Below are positions 24,966 to 36,162 of a stretch of 64,000 nt of DNA, in pieces. Below the pieces are notes generated by a model. That model was given only the letters and a program-made list of their open reading frames with translations. It made no database searches and was not told the origin of the DNA. A program made the translations under genes and the position numbers. Position 1 is the first letter of the stretch; each line of letters starts with the position of its first letter. This stretch comes from Armillaria gallica. Taxonomy: Eukaryota; Basidiomycota; Agaricomycetes; Agaricales; Physalacriaceae. The stretch spans positions 6,944,001 through 7,008,000 of the forward strand of contig JBANDB010000003.1 in NCBI GenBank assembly GCA_037576215.1, written 5' to 3'.

Positions 24966-26523
24966 TTTACGGTTTATACAGACCGAGGTCGATGCCTATG
25001 GTTATACGTGTGCAAAGTATGCCATCGTCGAGTTTCCAGGGTGTGACGTGCATCTTGATGGACTCCCCCTGGGTTGTTTTCCGATTCAGCCAATTACTTG
25101 GACGTTTTGCCACGAGGTACAGGATGATGATGGCAAGACTGTGAACGTATCCGTTACCAGGGAGCAGATGCCATTCCAAGCCGGTTTCACTTGTATGGGC
25201 CAGGTTGCGCAGGGTCAAACGATGCCCAGTGTTCTTGCATACATGAACGAGGGGGGGTTCGCTGCTTATGTCGCGGCATCACGGGCAACCTGTCGGGAAG
25301 GATTATATGTCGCTCATCCAGTACAATTGGAACAGTTGAACCAGGAATTACCTGTCGACCTTGTCAGGGAAATGCGTAAATTCAATGCAATGGCTTGGAA
25401 TACATTAGTTAGGCACGGGTTTTGCCAAGGCACTCTAGTTCCAGTTGAAGATACTGCAGGTGCTCCTTATCTTATTGTCGACAAGCCGATGCCCAGTGTC
25501 AACAAAACTGTGCCCAGCGATACCGGCAAAGTGTGTCTGCCTGATGGAAACAAATTGGATTTGGGTAGTAAGCACCGTTGCCAACAAAATATAGATGCCA
25601 ACGTCATGTTTAGGTCATCAAGGCAATACGGCTGTACGTGGAATCAGCTGGATTGGTTGTGTGCATATGATACAGTGATTACTTCCTTTTTGTATATTTA
25701 CTTGTCTTTACCAGACGAACAGAAATGGAATCTCGCTCGTGGGATGATGTTGACAGGGAGCCTGGTCAAAGGATTTGATGGCCTCAATCTGGCCAAAATC
25801 AGGACTGGCGCAGGACCATTGAATAGTTTGCGGGACCACATTCGGGACTTGTTGTATGCCGCTGTTCCTGCTATGTTCCGGCGCCATGGTCACATCATGG
25901 TCACCGTGACAGACATCATCGACTTGCTCACTGATCGAAGTTCAGTCCAAATCTTTCTGACCTTCCACTGTCTTGGGGCATGTCAGGGTTCGCTGTTGAT
26001 GGCAGTGACTACATTCAATGGAGTTTGTGGACCACATTTGTGGGGGCTAAGCCAACGACTGATCGCTGAAGCGAAGGTGGCGACCACCCAAGAATGGTTG
26101 TATACTTGTCTTGATGGTTATGGAATGCACAGCAGTGCTGCGGTACGTGATGCTTGCTGCCACGCTGAACTCGAACACGCTTTGACTTGTGCTGAGCGAC
26201 TGACGTGGACCATTGTATTTTGATGTAAGCCAACATTCATTGTATTGCAGCTTTTTGAGGAGTATGTGATTTCAACGAGGATCAACCTTGAGGTGTCAGT
26301 ACCTATCGGAGGGCAATTAGTGACGTATAGGTTAGGATGTATTATTTACTACACCGGGAACCATTTCATTTCTAGAATCCTTCCTTCCGGGGGACAGATA
26401 TACGAGTACGACAGTCAGATTTTTGAAGGCATGTTGCGTCCCTGTCAATTAGAAAAGATTGATCTCGGTGCCATGTACATAGGACGTGCTCATTTGGCAC
26501 TCTACTTCCAAGGCAATTATTGA
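24966..26523 (+). pseudogene. Helitron helicase C-terminal part plus papain/USP-like peptidase domain
   Basis: A third frame, starting near 24970, resumes with 'CAKYAIVEFPGCDVHLDGLP' and carries the last helicase motifs 'QGQTMPSVLAY' and 'AAYVAASRAT'. A linker follows, then a region with 'WNQLDWLCAYDTVITSF' (about 25640) and, about 240 residues later, 'GNHFISRIL'. The Cys in an N/D..C-A-Y-D context and a distant His before an aromatic residue resemble ubiquitin-specific or papain-fold peptidases. Catalysis is inferred, not shown. A TGA near 26221 interrupts the frame shortly before the His-containing part, which then runs to TGA at 26521-26523. Confidence 0.75.
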
Positions 26524-27792
26524 TGCACGGGTTACGTTATGTTCTTATTGGTATGGAGTTGACTTGTCCTGTGACTGTCTAAAGGCCATAACGCCTGCGC
26601 GACCAGGGGGGGGGGGGGGGGGGGGTTAAAACAGATGGGAGCCTTGTTATTGTAATTTTGTAGTCTCGATCGGTACAGACAGAAATGATGGAAATTTCAG
26701 GCTGAAGTTATGATGACGATGGGAGTGAAGTTAAGACCTGATGTGTGGCATATCCGAGCGGTGAGTAGGGTAAATAGTTGCTCGAGGTACATTGTCATCC
26801 AGATATCCTTGGGTAAGCGAGAGATGTGAAGGCAAATTTGGAAGACAGCCAAGGAAGAGCAGTCGATGAGCAGTCGATGCTGTGACAACAGCCTGGATGG
26901 AACACGGCATACATGGCAAGACGAATTATCGGACTATCGCAATCATGCACCGCCACTGAAGAACCCAGGTCAGCATACTATAGGTGATCACGATCTGCAA
27001 ATGGATAGGTTTTAATAAGTCGTTGGCTTCAGGGATTTTTTTGACACTTCAAAAATTGGCCTGTGTACCATTTGAAGGATGCACGAGAAATGAGGGATAC
27101 ATCGGATTCAGCGTTACAGAATGTGACAGTTTCAATGTCCGGTATGCCGTTCTTTGGCAACAATGCAGTGCAACAGTGCTCCTTCTTCAAATAGCTGCAG
27201 CCGGCATCGTCGGACTTACAATTTGATCATGACTTTTGCTGTGATGGAATTGTGCACATCGTGGTTTTTTGACACTTGAACCTTGGCCACCGTCCGACAC
27301 TTGCTCTGCTTGATGCATACGCGCGGCTTAACATCCTGGCTGTACTGTGGGAACTTAGAGTATTGTTACATTGGAGATTATTTACATGCTATACAATGGT
27401 ACTTATGAACCCGTGACTGTGATAAGACTACTTATCCTCTTGTGCAGTTTTGTCTTTCATTTCTTCATCGATGTTGCAGTGCCTTTTCTTGATGGGCAGT
27501 GTGTGCTTTTGGACGCGGTGATGTGTAATCCAGCTTTCCTCAAGATGCTTTAGTTGTCATTCAGCGCAATGGTGGGCCAGTGATAACTGAGATGTGCCTT
27601 CATTACCCCCCACGATAGCAATGCAATAGAATCAAGATGAGCGACAAACATCATTGTTTCACTGTTCGTCGACCATACGAGGCGGAAAGAGACTCCCACA
27701 GCAACAATTTGCCCTGGACGAAATGTATTCGGCTTCACACCACAGACACAAGTGTACCTGAACACTATCAGTAAACCTGTCAATGACTGTAA
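26524..27792. other. Intergenic region with long G tract
   Basis: No supported gene. It contains an uninterrupted run of 21 G at 26605-26625 and two copies of 'TTTTTTGACACTT..A..TTGGCC' near 27040 and 27268. Short frames on both strands have no domain. Confidence 0.4.
26605..26625 (+). repeat. Poly-G tract of 21
   Basis: Twenty-one consecutive G residues follow ACCA. It is a pure homopolymer, possibly G-quadruplex forming, and its true length may be misread. A shorter G run (28563-28574, 12 G) lies 2 kb away. Confidence 0.9.
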
Positions 27793-28427
27793 TCACACGC
27801 ACTGTCCATCCTCATTCAGGGTGAATTTTTCGAACCAAGGTTTGTTGTCCTTGGTGAAGATGAATTTTCCTTCGTTAATGACTGATTGCAGAGTACGACT
27901 TGGGTCATATGATGGAGGAAGCACGATCACGTCTTCCACCGCCATTCTGTGTGCTGGCGTCAGGATCCGATTGACGATCTGGAATTCGCATATTGACCTG
28001 TGGCGAACAGCGTATGGAATTCTAATGGTTTCTTGTACATGCTGTTCCATATACTCGGCAATCCAGGAGGCAGCAGCGGTTGCCTTCCTGAACCACTCAT
28101 CCTCGTCAAAGGATACAAGTCGCACGGTCTGTATGAGTTTGTTGATACTGACCCTGAAACATTGGATTAGAACTTGTGGGCGCCGAGGGTAAGATAATAC
28201 CTTTGACCCTTCAGTACTGGAGGAAGCTTCACCTCAGATAAGACGCCTCTAACCTGAAACACCTCCTCTCCACCGCTTTTTTCATTGGCAAGGAAGACGA
28301 AGTTGTCAGATGATTCGGCAACGACGACGAATGTATCCAGGATGGACTCCATCAAATCATGAAGTCTAAGATCACCAGGAAGACCAATAAGCGGTGCGGT
28401 AGCTGCTCGAAATGTTTGCTCTGTCAT
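27793..28427 (-). CDS. Hypothetical protein, two exons, 195 residues
   Basis: I do not recognise the family. Exon 1 (28201-28427) starts at an ATG and ends at a GTATTA donor. The acceptor TTTCAG is at 28154-28159, and exon 2 (27793-28153) completes the frame to a TGA. The 46-nt intron joins 'PPVLKGQR' to 'VSINKLIQTVRLVSFDEDEW' without changing phase. The protein is acidic, soluble and mixed alpha/beta in appearance, with no signal peptide or membrane segment. It lies 3' of the Helitron on the opposite strand, about 0.7 kb from the next minus-strand gene. The intact frame over a well-formed intron supports a real gene. Confidence 0.6.
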
Positions 28428-29112
28428 CAGTTAGTGTGATATCCCTTCAGGCACAATGCAACAGAAAGCTGACTGAATGTATCCTGGCGCATGCTGTTTG
28501 CCAGCGTGTCAGATGCTTTGTAACTGGTCAAGGACATTGTAAAAAAAGGCAGAAACGGGGGCGGGGGGGGGGGGTAATCGATGTAAATGTTTTGGGAAGT
28601 TTTAAGAGGGACAGGGAGCCGGTCTTTGAACTTTGTGGATTTTATATGAGCGATCGTAGGTTCTGTTTATGTCTAAATACAGAATATGTACCAATCAAAG
28701 AGTCAGTATATGGAGCAGACTCCGTATGTTCCAGGGACAGTTTTTTGCTGTGCTGTGAGTCGAGCATAACATTTGCTATTACAGTATATATGGGCATACA
28801 GTACAGATAAAGACGGAAGACGGTGATGGGTCACCGGCTATCGGTAGATTAGGGACAAGCGTGAAATAATTTAGGAACGAACTCTTTGAATTTATCCATT
28901 GTCCTTGTACTTGGTCAGCCAGCTGTGTAATGAACAGACAGACGGACGCACCATTCGATCATCCCGGGAGTCAACGACCACATCACCTTGCTGCAAATGC
29001 AGAGCATATGCTCAAACTGGGGAAATTTGAGCCAGCCATACACCATGAAAAATCCGTCATCTTCCTCGGGTCCGAAAACTAGGGTCCAGCTATGCCCACA
29101 GAGTTCTTTGAG
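28428..29112. other. Intergenic, nothing recognised
   Basis: Contains a GC-poor stretch and a G-rich run at 28555-28574. No supported gene. Confidence 0.4.
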
Positions 29113-30147
29113 TCACAAACCTTCCTTGGTCGTAGAGTCACTCGGCAGTGTAGACAGACTGATGAGTGGAAGCGTCCAACAATGTCGGTCTCCCGCAAAA
29201 CGAGGCTGATCGCGGAAGTCCATGTTTGGTGTCGAGGTATTGCGATATACCAGACGATAACCTTGATTGCTGTACTTGTTTTGCATGCGGATGGCATTGT
29301 TGTCGTCCCCAATGTGGACGATGGAAACTTTGTTGACCAGAGTGGCTTTCGGATACAGACAATACGCGTATTCGTACGCGACGACATTCATGACACAACC
29401 TAAGGAAATGTCAGTGGAGGAACCATCGGATTCAGTGTCGTACTCACTGGAATGAAATCCCAGAATGATATCCAATGGAGGACTGTGGCAACTAATGATT
29501 TGCACAATTGCCCCAAGACCGTTTCTGAACTCTTCTATGTCTGCAATGGACTTATCTGAATATTCACTGCGCATGAGAACGTGCATAGTGTTGTCAAAAA
29601 ATGTCATGGTGTCTGCATCCCTCGTGTGTCGCCAACGTGTAACAGATGCTCGTAGACTTGCTGGAGGTCGGAGCGATCCGTGTCTGGTGTAGCCCGTAAG
29701 TTCGAGAACACTAACGAGATCACGTCGTTGCCACTGATGGACATAAAGATCGAGGTCGCTATTTCGATACACGGTTCTGTTGAAGATGGATAGGGCTTGG
29801 GAGCTGGACATGAGTACGCCGTGTGTGCACTGCAGTTCACGAAACAGAGTTAAATCTTCCTCCCTCGTGAAGAAAGGGAGAAGGATCTGGCGAACGGAAA
29901 AGTTGTGATGATAGTACTGGGATACGCATTGGAAGGACAACACATTGACAGAAGATAGGTGGCAAAGATCAGTAAGCTCGAGATGGTCCATTATGAGGTG
30001 AGCGACCTCCACCGGTCTTTTCAAGTAGTTTAGTTTGGGATGGTCGCCCAATGAGAGACCATGTACATTCCGTTCATACTGGCAGTTTCCTGCAGGGTAG
30101 TGGCCATTGTTTTGTGTTGATATTGACATGTCTGGTAAAGAGAGCAT
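29113..30147 (-). CDS. F-box-like protein of the agaric 'SDLDLYV' family
   Basis: A single-exon frame of 344 residues starting at ATG 30147 (or Met7). Residues about 40-70 ('RPVEVAHLIMDHLELTDLCHLSSVNVLSFQCVS') look like a weak F-box: a helix starting with Pro and a run of Leu. The following 'ILLPFFTREEDLTLFRELQ', 'VLMSSSQALSIFNR' and 'NSDLDLYVHQWQRRDL' match the conserved middle of a large Agaricomycete F-box family. The C-terminal 'CVMNVVAYEYAYCLYPKATLVNK' is also typical. F-box proteins bind Skp1 in SCF ubiquitin ligases and pick substrates. The target here is unknown. The frame is intact. Confidence 0.7.
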   Translation of the reverse strand: MLSLPDMSISTQNNGHYPAGNCQYERNVHGLSLGDHPKLNYLKRPVEVAHLIMDHLELTDLCHLSSVNVLSFQCVSQYYHHNFSVRQILLPFFTREEDLTLFRELQCTHGVLMSSSQALSIFNRTVYRNSDLDLYVHQWQRRDLVSVLELTGYTRHGSLRPPASLRASVTRWRHTRDADTMTFFDNTMHVLMRSEYSDKSIADIEEFRNGLGAIVQIISCHSPPLDIILGFHSSEYDTESDGSSTDISLGCVMNVVAYEYAYCLYPKATLVNKVSIVHIGDDNNAIRMQNKYSNQGYRLVYRNTSTPNMDFRDQPRFAGDRHCWTLPLISLSTLPSDSTTKEGL

Positions 30148-31030
30148 CGTCGAGACACGGGCTTTAAGAGCACATCAATTCTGCAGGCAGTCCTGTTTGG
30201 GTGTCATTGCTTAATTCCATTGTGCGATCCTGGGGAGAACTGAATTGAATGAGTATGTATTATCCTGTTTTTGGATTAGTGCTATTATTAGAGATTTCCT
30301 TTTGGGATTCTGACTAATTAAGGCCACCAATCACCTAATCACTGCTTTTGGGTTGCTGATTGCTCGTCCCAAAGCGGTTTTGGTTGATTGCTCGTCAGAA
30401 AGTGATCCTGTGGTTTTATCACTTTCGACTTTCGGTTAGTGGGTGGTTGGATCGGGGTATGACCAGATTGCATCGTCCCAATGCGGTTGTGGCTGAACAT
30501 ATTTGGCTCAGCGTTTCTGGTAGATGTCGCCATTTTAAGGCATTGCAACAAGTTGTTCGTCCTTACCGCTTTCCACTATCGCTGTTCATTGAACTACCCT
30601 CAAAAACATGGTTAATACTCGGTGATTATCTTGGGTGTTTTGGTTGCCATGTATTAACTGTGTACCAGTATTCAGAAACACGCTCACTCTCCTGGTGATG
30701 GAAACACGTCCAAAGCAAAGGCAGCGAAAACTGAATGTACTCAGGATGGTGCTGGTGATTCCAAATGTTAGCGCCTTTCATCACGTTGTATCTGGCTGCT
30801 TGTTAATGTCTCTCTACCAGCGGAGCCGCAATGCCAGAGCTCTCCGTTGTCCTCTGTGACAGACAGCACACGTCCGTCGAACAATCCAAGGTGTGTGGTT
30901 TCTGTTGTTTAGTTTGGTGCTATGACTCATGACTACTCTACTAGCAGTGAGGATTTGACTGCCACTGCTGAGACTGGAGACCAACTGCAAACCCGGTCTG
31001 TGTAAATTCTGGTCGTCCCGTTGTCGCATA
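30148..31030. other. Intergenic, local imperfect repeats
   Basis: About 30350-30500 has short imperfect repeats around 'TTGATTGCTCGTC' and 'CATCGTCCCAATGCGGTTGTGG'. Open frames of up to 112 codons show no domain and none is supported. Confidence 0.35.
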
Positions 31031-32162
31031 ATGAACAGTTCGCACAGTACCTCCCACAGCAAACTGTCTGACGAGTCGAAAAATCCGTACAAGGGTATTA
31101 TTCGCACTTTGATTCCTGTGCCTCGTATCAGAGACCTCTTGAAGGCTAAGGATATCGCTGACCCTGTTCCTACATTCAATCTGGTATGGTATTACCATAA
31201 CAACAAAGAAGTCATTAAGTGAGTGTTCATTCCCTCCTACTGGATGCAATGTTGATGGCTGCGTATAGAAGAGTGCTATTGTTGGCATTCGCACCGTTGA
31301 AGACGAACTTGGTGAATCTCGCGTTGTCCGATCCTAATGTATGCTCGGTCTCTTCGGACAAGATCGTTCATGGTCTGCCGTACCCACAAAGTTTCTTTTT
31401 GATTGGCTCTGTGGTGTACAGTGACCTGTTTGGTAGCGATACTACCAAACAGATCTGCATCTGACCGCTTGATTTTTCATTTCCACATGTTACTGCCATC
31501 GTTGGGCATGTTTTCAGAATGGCCCCAGGGGGTATGCTTTTTTTCAACGGTTACCGAGGTGGAATGTTGTTTATGTCATGGATGAAACCTGAAAACGGTG
31601 CGTTCTCATAGCATTAAAGGTGCGATCATGCTTATTTGATGCTATATCTCAGGTCGCTTGGGTCAGAGCATCACCCCGCATGCCGTTAACGGCAAGCAAC
31701 ATGGTCCAGGAAAGTGCTAATTTGGCCTGGCTTGACGTAACCTTATAGTATTGCTTTACAGTTATTCGTCCATGGGATGAGCCAGGTGGGTGTAGATTCA
31801 CTTGCTGATATCATCTTCTGAACTTCATCCCAGTTCCTGTATTTGACTGTCGTGCAGGATTTAAATTGTCCCAATATCATCTGGCCCCTAAGTGCTTTGA
31901 AGATCCCAACGAAGGCAAACTCGTCCTCATCATATGCACTGTGGGACGTTACAAGAACATGGCTTACAACATTGCTTCGTTTAATGTTCAGGTTGTACTG
32001 AAAATCGCTGATGGTCCTACATTGCTGGATGGTGGGAAGCTGACATGTGCGTTGCCTGCCTATTTTGGTGAATTGCACGGCTTCAGGGTCAGCAGAGAGG
32101 AATTGCCCACTACCGATGCCATCGACGATATGGAAGAGGATGCTGAGGAAGTTGTATATTAG
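31031..32162 (+). CDS. Hypothetical multi-exon gene, boundaries uncertain
   Basis: Three protein-like stretches in the same direction: 31031-31183 ('NPYKGIIRTLIPVPRIRDLL', then a GTATGG donor), 31219-31464, and 31866-32162. The last encodes 98 codons ending in an acidic tail 'DDMEEDAEEVVY' and includes 'PKCFEDPNEGKLVLIICTV'. They probably belong to one gene with short introns, but I could not join all frames without conflict. No domain is recognised. A poly-T run at 32171-32187 follows the last stop. The unit could equally be partly decayed. Confidence 0.3.
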
Positions 32163-35061
32163 CTCGTTTTAAATTTTTTTTTTTTTTGTGTACTACTTTA
32201 ACCGTCTGATTGTACAATATATGAATGAATGTGAACTGCTTTGATTCCTTTGCATGCACCCCCACGCTATCCATCTCACCATGTCATGCTGTTTGATAAT
32301 GGCCTCAAACTGTGGTTCCTCTCCCTGTCAGTGTTGACTACGTTATGACAACTGGTCTGTCATGGTCTGTCCTATGACAAGCACCAATAACATCACGCCA
32401 CCAATAGTGTCATTCTTTAACTCGAACTTTGGTGATTATGAAGGGAGTTTTATTGGGGACCAGGACGTAGTACCCAGAATATTATTACATTATCTTATTG
32501 TACATTGCTGTGATTACATGTTCTGACCGAGGTAGGAAGGGCGGTGCATGTATGACGCCCACGCGCACTTATCCTTTCTGGTTATGCTGGAGGGACATCA
32601 AGTATAACTCGGTTAAATCGCAAATAGTTGAAACGGACGGTAAGTCGACGGTGTCCCTTGTTCTCTCTCAAGTTCATGTGTGATGACAATCTGAGGGACG
32701 TCTGCCGGCACATACCGATCAATGATTGTTTGAATTGTACACTCTGTTGTAGAAGAATGTGTCGATAGATAGGTGTGCACAGTGCAGAAGCAATGGAGAC
32801 GGATAATACAGGTTTCTAGCATCGGAAACCCCCGTCTGTCCCTAATGACTTCGAAGAAGTCCTCCCATTCAGAGGGTCTTGTATAGAATCAAATGATCGT
32901 CATGTCAATATGGATGGAAACCAGGACGTTGTTAACAGTGAGCATGTCCAATGAGCTTGTCATCTTGGCAGTGTAACCTTCGTCGACATCAAACGACTTA
33001 GCCAAGTGGGCCACTGCGAGCACGGCAGGTACGAGTCTGCACCTCAATCACGGGATGTAGTCAAAGCCAAAATGATGGGAGCTCAGCAGGGTTTGAACCT
33101 TGAGAGTTGACACTCTCGGTCTTGATCTCAAATCCAAAACTGAGAGAAAAGTTGGCAAAAACTCTCAGATGCTGAAGCGCTGATGTATCGTGTTGACATG
33201 GTGTACAATAACTGAGGCTGTCAAAGGTCACATTACCTGCCCCTGCAGACGATCCATGCACTGCAGTAATTCCACATCTGTGGGAGAGTTAGCGCCGGGA
33301 GAAAGGAATTACAAACGATCACTCACTGCAGGTGAATGAAGGAGATCAATATGCTGTCGAAGACTAGTAGATTCTTGAGCTTGTTCCAAGAGTTTGTGAG
33401 AGCCGGAATAAAACTTACTAGGATACCACCCTTTGGGCCTCAAATTCAAAGTCAAATGCGATTGTACCAGTTGTTGAACAGGGTGAGCGAAGGATAAGCC
33501 GGAAAATGAGATTCATAGTACATCTAGAACAGTGAACCCAATTCAGAATATGTACCATGCATGATTTTGCCTCCTCACAAAAAGTGGATGAGAGTCTAAC
33601 TAGTAGTGGTAGTCATTGTCGCAGCATCCCATCCCATCCGGCTCACATCCCATGCTTGATATTCGGAATAATATTTATGAATAATAAATAATAAAGTATA
33701 ATAAATACATAAAGGCAGGATCACAAGCGGGGGGGCCAGTGTAGCTGAACGGTAGCACACGAGGGCCATGTGATGCCATGCAAAACGGAAAATTGGGGGA
33801 TTGGGGTGAAGTTGCTTTTGGTGGCAGCGGACATCGTTGGTGACAGGGCAGGTATGTAGGGCATGCTACCCTACGGTGCATAGAACAGTATATATCCCAG
33901 GCCATGAGTTGACAGCAGCGGTATCATGGTGTGTGGTCCTGTCGAGGGGTAAAGCAAGCTCACGAGGGAAAACAAAGGGCACCATTGGATTCCTCGCTAT
34001 CTGAAATGGGGGTGGAGACTCAAGTACTCAATGGTGGTCATACGGTCCCATGAAAGGTGCGGAATGTGGCACGGATGGGGATCGGGGTCGACATCATTGT
34101 CAGCAGTGATGATGACATGGGGGGAGAAAACGTGATTTATAGTCGTGATCCCCCATGTCAGAAAGGGGATGCATGGAGGTGGGAGAATTTTGTAGTCTGG
34201 GACTGGTGGTAGGGGATGATGTTTGTATCGCGCCATGGTGGCAGCGGCAGGGCCGTTCGAGCTTGCATAACTGTCATCTTTGTGTTATTCAACATGTCCA
34301 TTGGAGGGTATTCGAGGCCCAAAGGGGTGTTGCCGTCGCTGTGACCATTGGATGTCAATGCCCCGATCTTCACCCACTCCCTCACTCATATCCTTTCACT
34401 GCATTGCGCATTCTGCCTTCCTCTTCCCCATCCCATAGTCATTCTCTACCGTCTGCCCTACCCTTCCATCATCCTTAGACCGTACCCACGAGTCTCATCA
34501 TTGTCGTCATTGTCCTATTCTCCATTGTTGTTGTCCCAGTTGCTATACGCTTGTTCCCTCCCCATGCTGGTAGATGACACCCGATGTTTGATCCTTGACT
34601 GTGATCGTGGTAATTGGCGTACACGGATTCACTGTGCACAGGTGATTGGCACCGATGCCAATGCAGAGGGTGCTGGGTTAGGGATCTCGCTGGTATTCAG
34701 GGTAAGGGATAGTGGGAAAGGTCATGGACATTGTCCTAGTCGATGTCTTGTGCTGCATTAGTGTCGTGTGGGTGTCGCATGCAGTGCTACCTCGTGTGAG
34801 GGCTTACAAAGTTACACACAGGAGTGGAGGTAAAATAATTGCTGTCTGGGGGCTCTTGGGGCTGCCAGACGAGCCAAAGTTATCTAAAATACATCAATAA
34901 GTATTGAAATCAATAAGGTATACCTCTGAATTTCCGCACCAAACCCAAGCTGATTGGTGCACAATGCCTGTGTGGGAGGAACAGATGGAGGTTTGAGCTG
35001 CTAGCTCTGCGAAATAAAGTTGCTGTTGCCATAAAAGGGTAAATATTTGTCCCTGTTGAAT
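32163..35061. other. Long noncoding stretch
   Basis: About 2.9 kb without a supported gene. Frames of 60-137 codons occur on both strands but overlap and show low-complexity composition (Pro/Ser/His-rich around 34340-34500). There is an AT-rich patch of ATAATAAATA type at 33665-33715. I see no RNA gene, terminal repeat or copy of the flanking dispersed repeat. Confidence 0.4.
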
Positions 35062-36024
35062 TCAGATGTCATTCTTAAAATTAAGGGTCCAGGTCAAAAA
35101 ATCCACCATAAAAGAATGAATCCTCGTAAACTCGGACTCATAACAATGACTGAAGGGAGCTGCACCCTCTGAGAAGAAAGCATGGCGGACTGCGGTTACC
35201 AGGCCCTGACATGACATCAGAACGAAAACGGACAGGCCTGTAAAGGTTAGGGACTCACAACCCATGATACATAGTTTCAGACTTTCCAGTGTAGTCCTGC
35301 TGGCATGGATGATTCCGTATACTCCTTGGATGTCACCCTCGCAAGCAGTAATCTCCAGACAACGGAGTGCCTGGCACATTCCGTTTGCACAGCCAAAGAT
35401 TCTTCTGTCCATCAAGATATTAATAGAGCTAGCCTCGGGATGGTACATGAGTGTGTCGAGGGACGGGAGTGGTGTGACTACAATCGGGGCCAAGTCCTGG
35501 ATACAGGCGCTGGGGTGTTCACGGGAGAACGTGAGGGTTCTCAAATTCCAGAGCTCCTTGATCCATTGAAAGCAATGACTGAACGTAAAAAGGCAGTCAC
35601 AAATCGTTGCATCCAAGAAAGGTTCCCAATTGGCCTCGACCTCCAATAACTCTCGAATGGTGATATTTTCCAGTACGATCTTTTTCGCGTGTCCCTCCCT
35701 GGTCGTAAGCATCGTGATGATAGCAGGAAACTGGTCCTGCCATTGGTCTTTGCTGTTGCACAGGTGTATCATACGAACATATGGAATGAGATGTGAAGAG
35801 TGGGTGAAAAACTGTATCGGATTACGGCGTTGAGCGCGATGGCTTATATGAATGTCAGCTACTAGCGTTCCTTGCGCACATTGCCGTAATTGAGGATGGG
35901 TAAGACTGAGACTTTTCGCATCAGCGTGCGCAGTAGGGGAACCTTCAAGTGCATAATCGATAATTGCATCTGATAATTCGACTGGAATTCGAAGAGATTT
36001 CGTAGGAGGATGGTCGCCAGACAT
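35062..36024 (-). CDS. F-box/LRR-like hypothetical protein, 320 residues
   Basis: Single-exon frame from ATG 36024 to a stop at 35062. The N-terminus 'RIPVELSDAIIDYALEG' fits the start of a fungal F-box (Pro-Val/Pro-Glu-Leu then hydrophobic helix), followed by 'SLSLTHPQLRQCAQGTLVADI', the usual second half. The rest has irregular leucine-rich segments such as 'LWNLRTLTFSREH', 'LPSLDTLMYHPE' and 'LRCLEITACEGDI', as in Agaricomycete F-box/LRR-like proteins. It would act as a substrate adaptor in an SCF ubiquitin ligase, but the target is unknown. The frame is intact. No signal peptide is seen. Confidence 0.65.
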   Translation of the reverse strand: MSGDHPPTKSLRIPVELSDAIIDYALEGSPTAHADAKSLSLTHPQLRQCAQGTLVADIHISHRAQRRNPIQFFTHSSHLIPYVRMIHLCNSKDQWQDQFPAIITMLTTREGHAKKIVLENITIRELLEVEANWEPFLDATICDCLFTFSHCFQWIKELWNLRTLTFSREHPSACIQDLAPIVVTPLPSLDTLMYHPEASSINILMDRRIFGCANGMCQALRCLEITACEGDIQGVYGIIHASRTTLESLKLCIMGCESLTFTGLSVFVLMSCQGLVTAVRHAFFSEGAAPFSHCYESEFTRIHSFMVDFLTWTLNFKNDI

Positions 36025-36162
36025 TGATGGTAGGAAGCAGAGGAGTGGGTTCCCGTCGTGTTCTCCTTTCGGTGTTTTGGCCCGAACACCGATTTTTTAA
36101 TTTTAATTTTGCAGCTGCCACGCTAAAATGGAGTACGGATAAAGGTGAAACCCGCTTATTGA

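Larger units (their letters stand above)
20250..26523 (+). mobile_element. Helitron (rolling-circle transposon), coding part, inactivated
   Basis: One long coding unit carries, in order, a Cys-rich N-terminal region, a Helitron-like N domain with Rep HUH motif, a PIF1-type helicase and a C-terminal cysteine-peptidase-like domain. This order is typical of large Helitron proteins of Agaricomycetes. The frame is disrupted near 22646-22690 and near 24955-24975 (frameshifts), and by TGA codons at 22644, 23573, 24026 and about 26221. I could not place the TC 5' end or the hairpin-CTRR 3' end, so the boundaries given are those of the coding part only. Nearby genes could be inside or outside the element. 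Confidence 0.88.

Noticed and set aside
33721..33790. Possible tRNA ('GTGTAGCTGAACGGTAGCACAC')
   Set aside because: It has an A-box-like start but no matching B box or acceptor stem.
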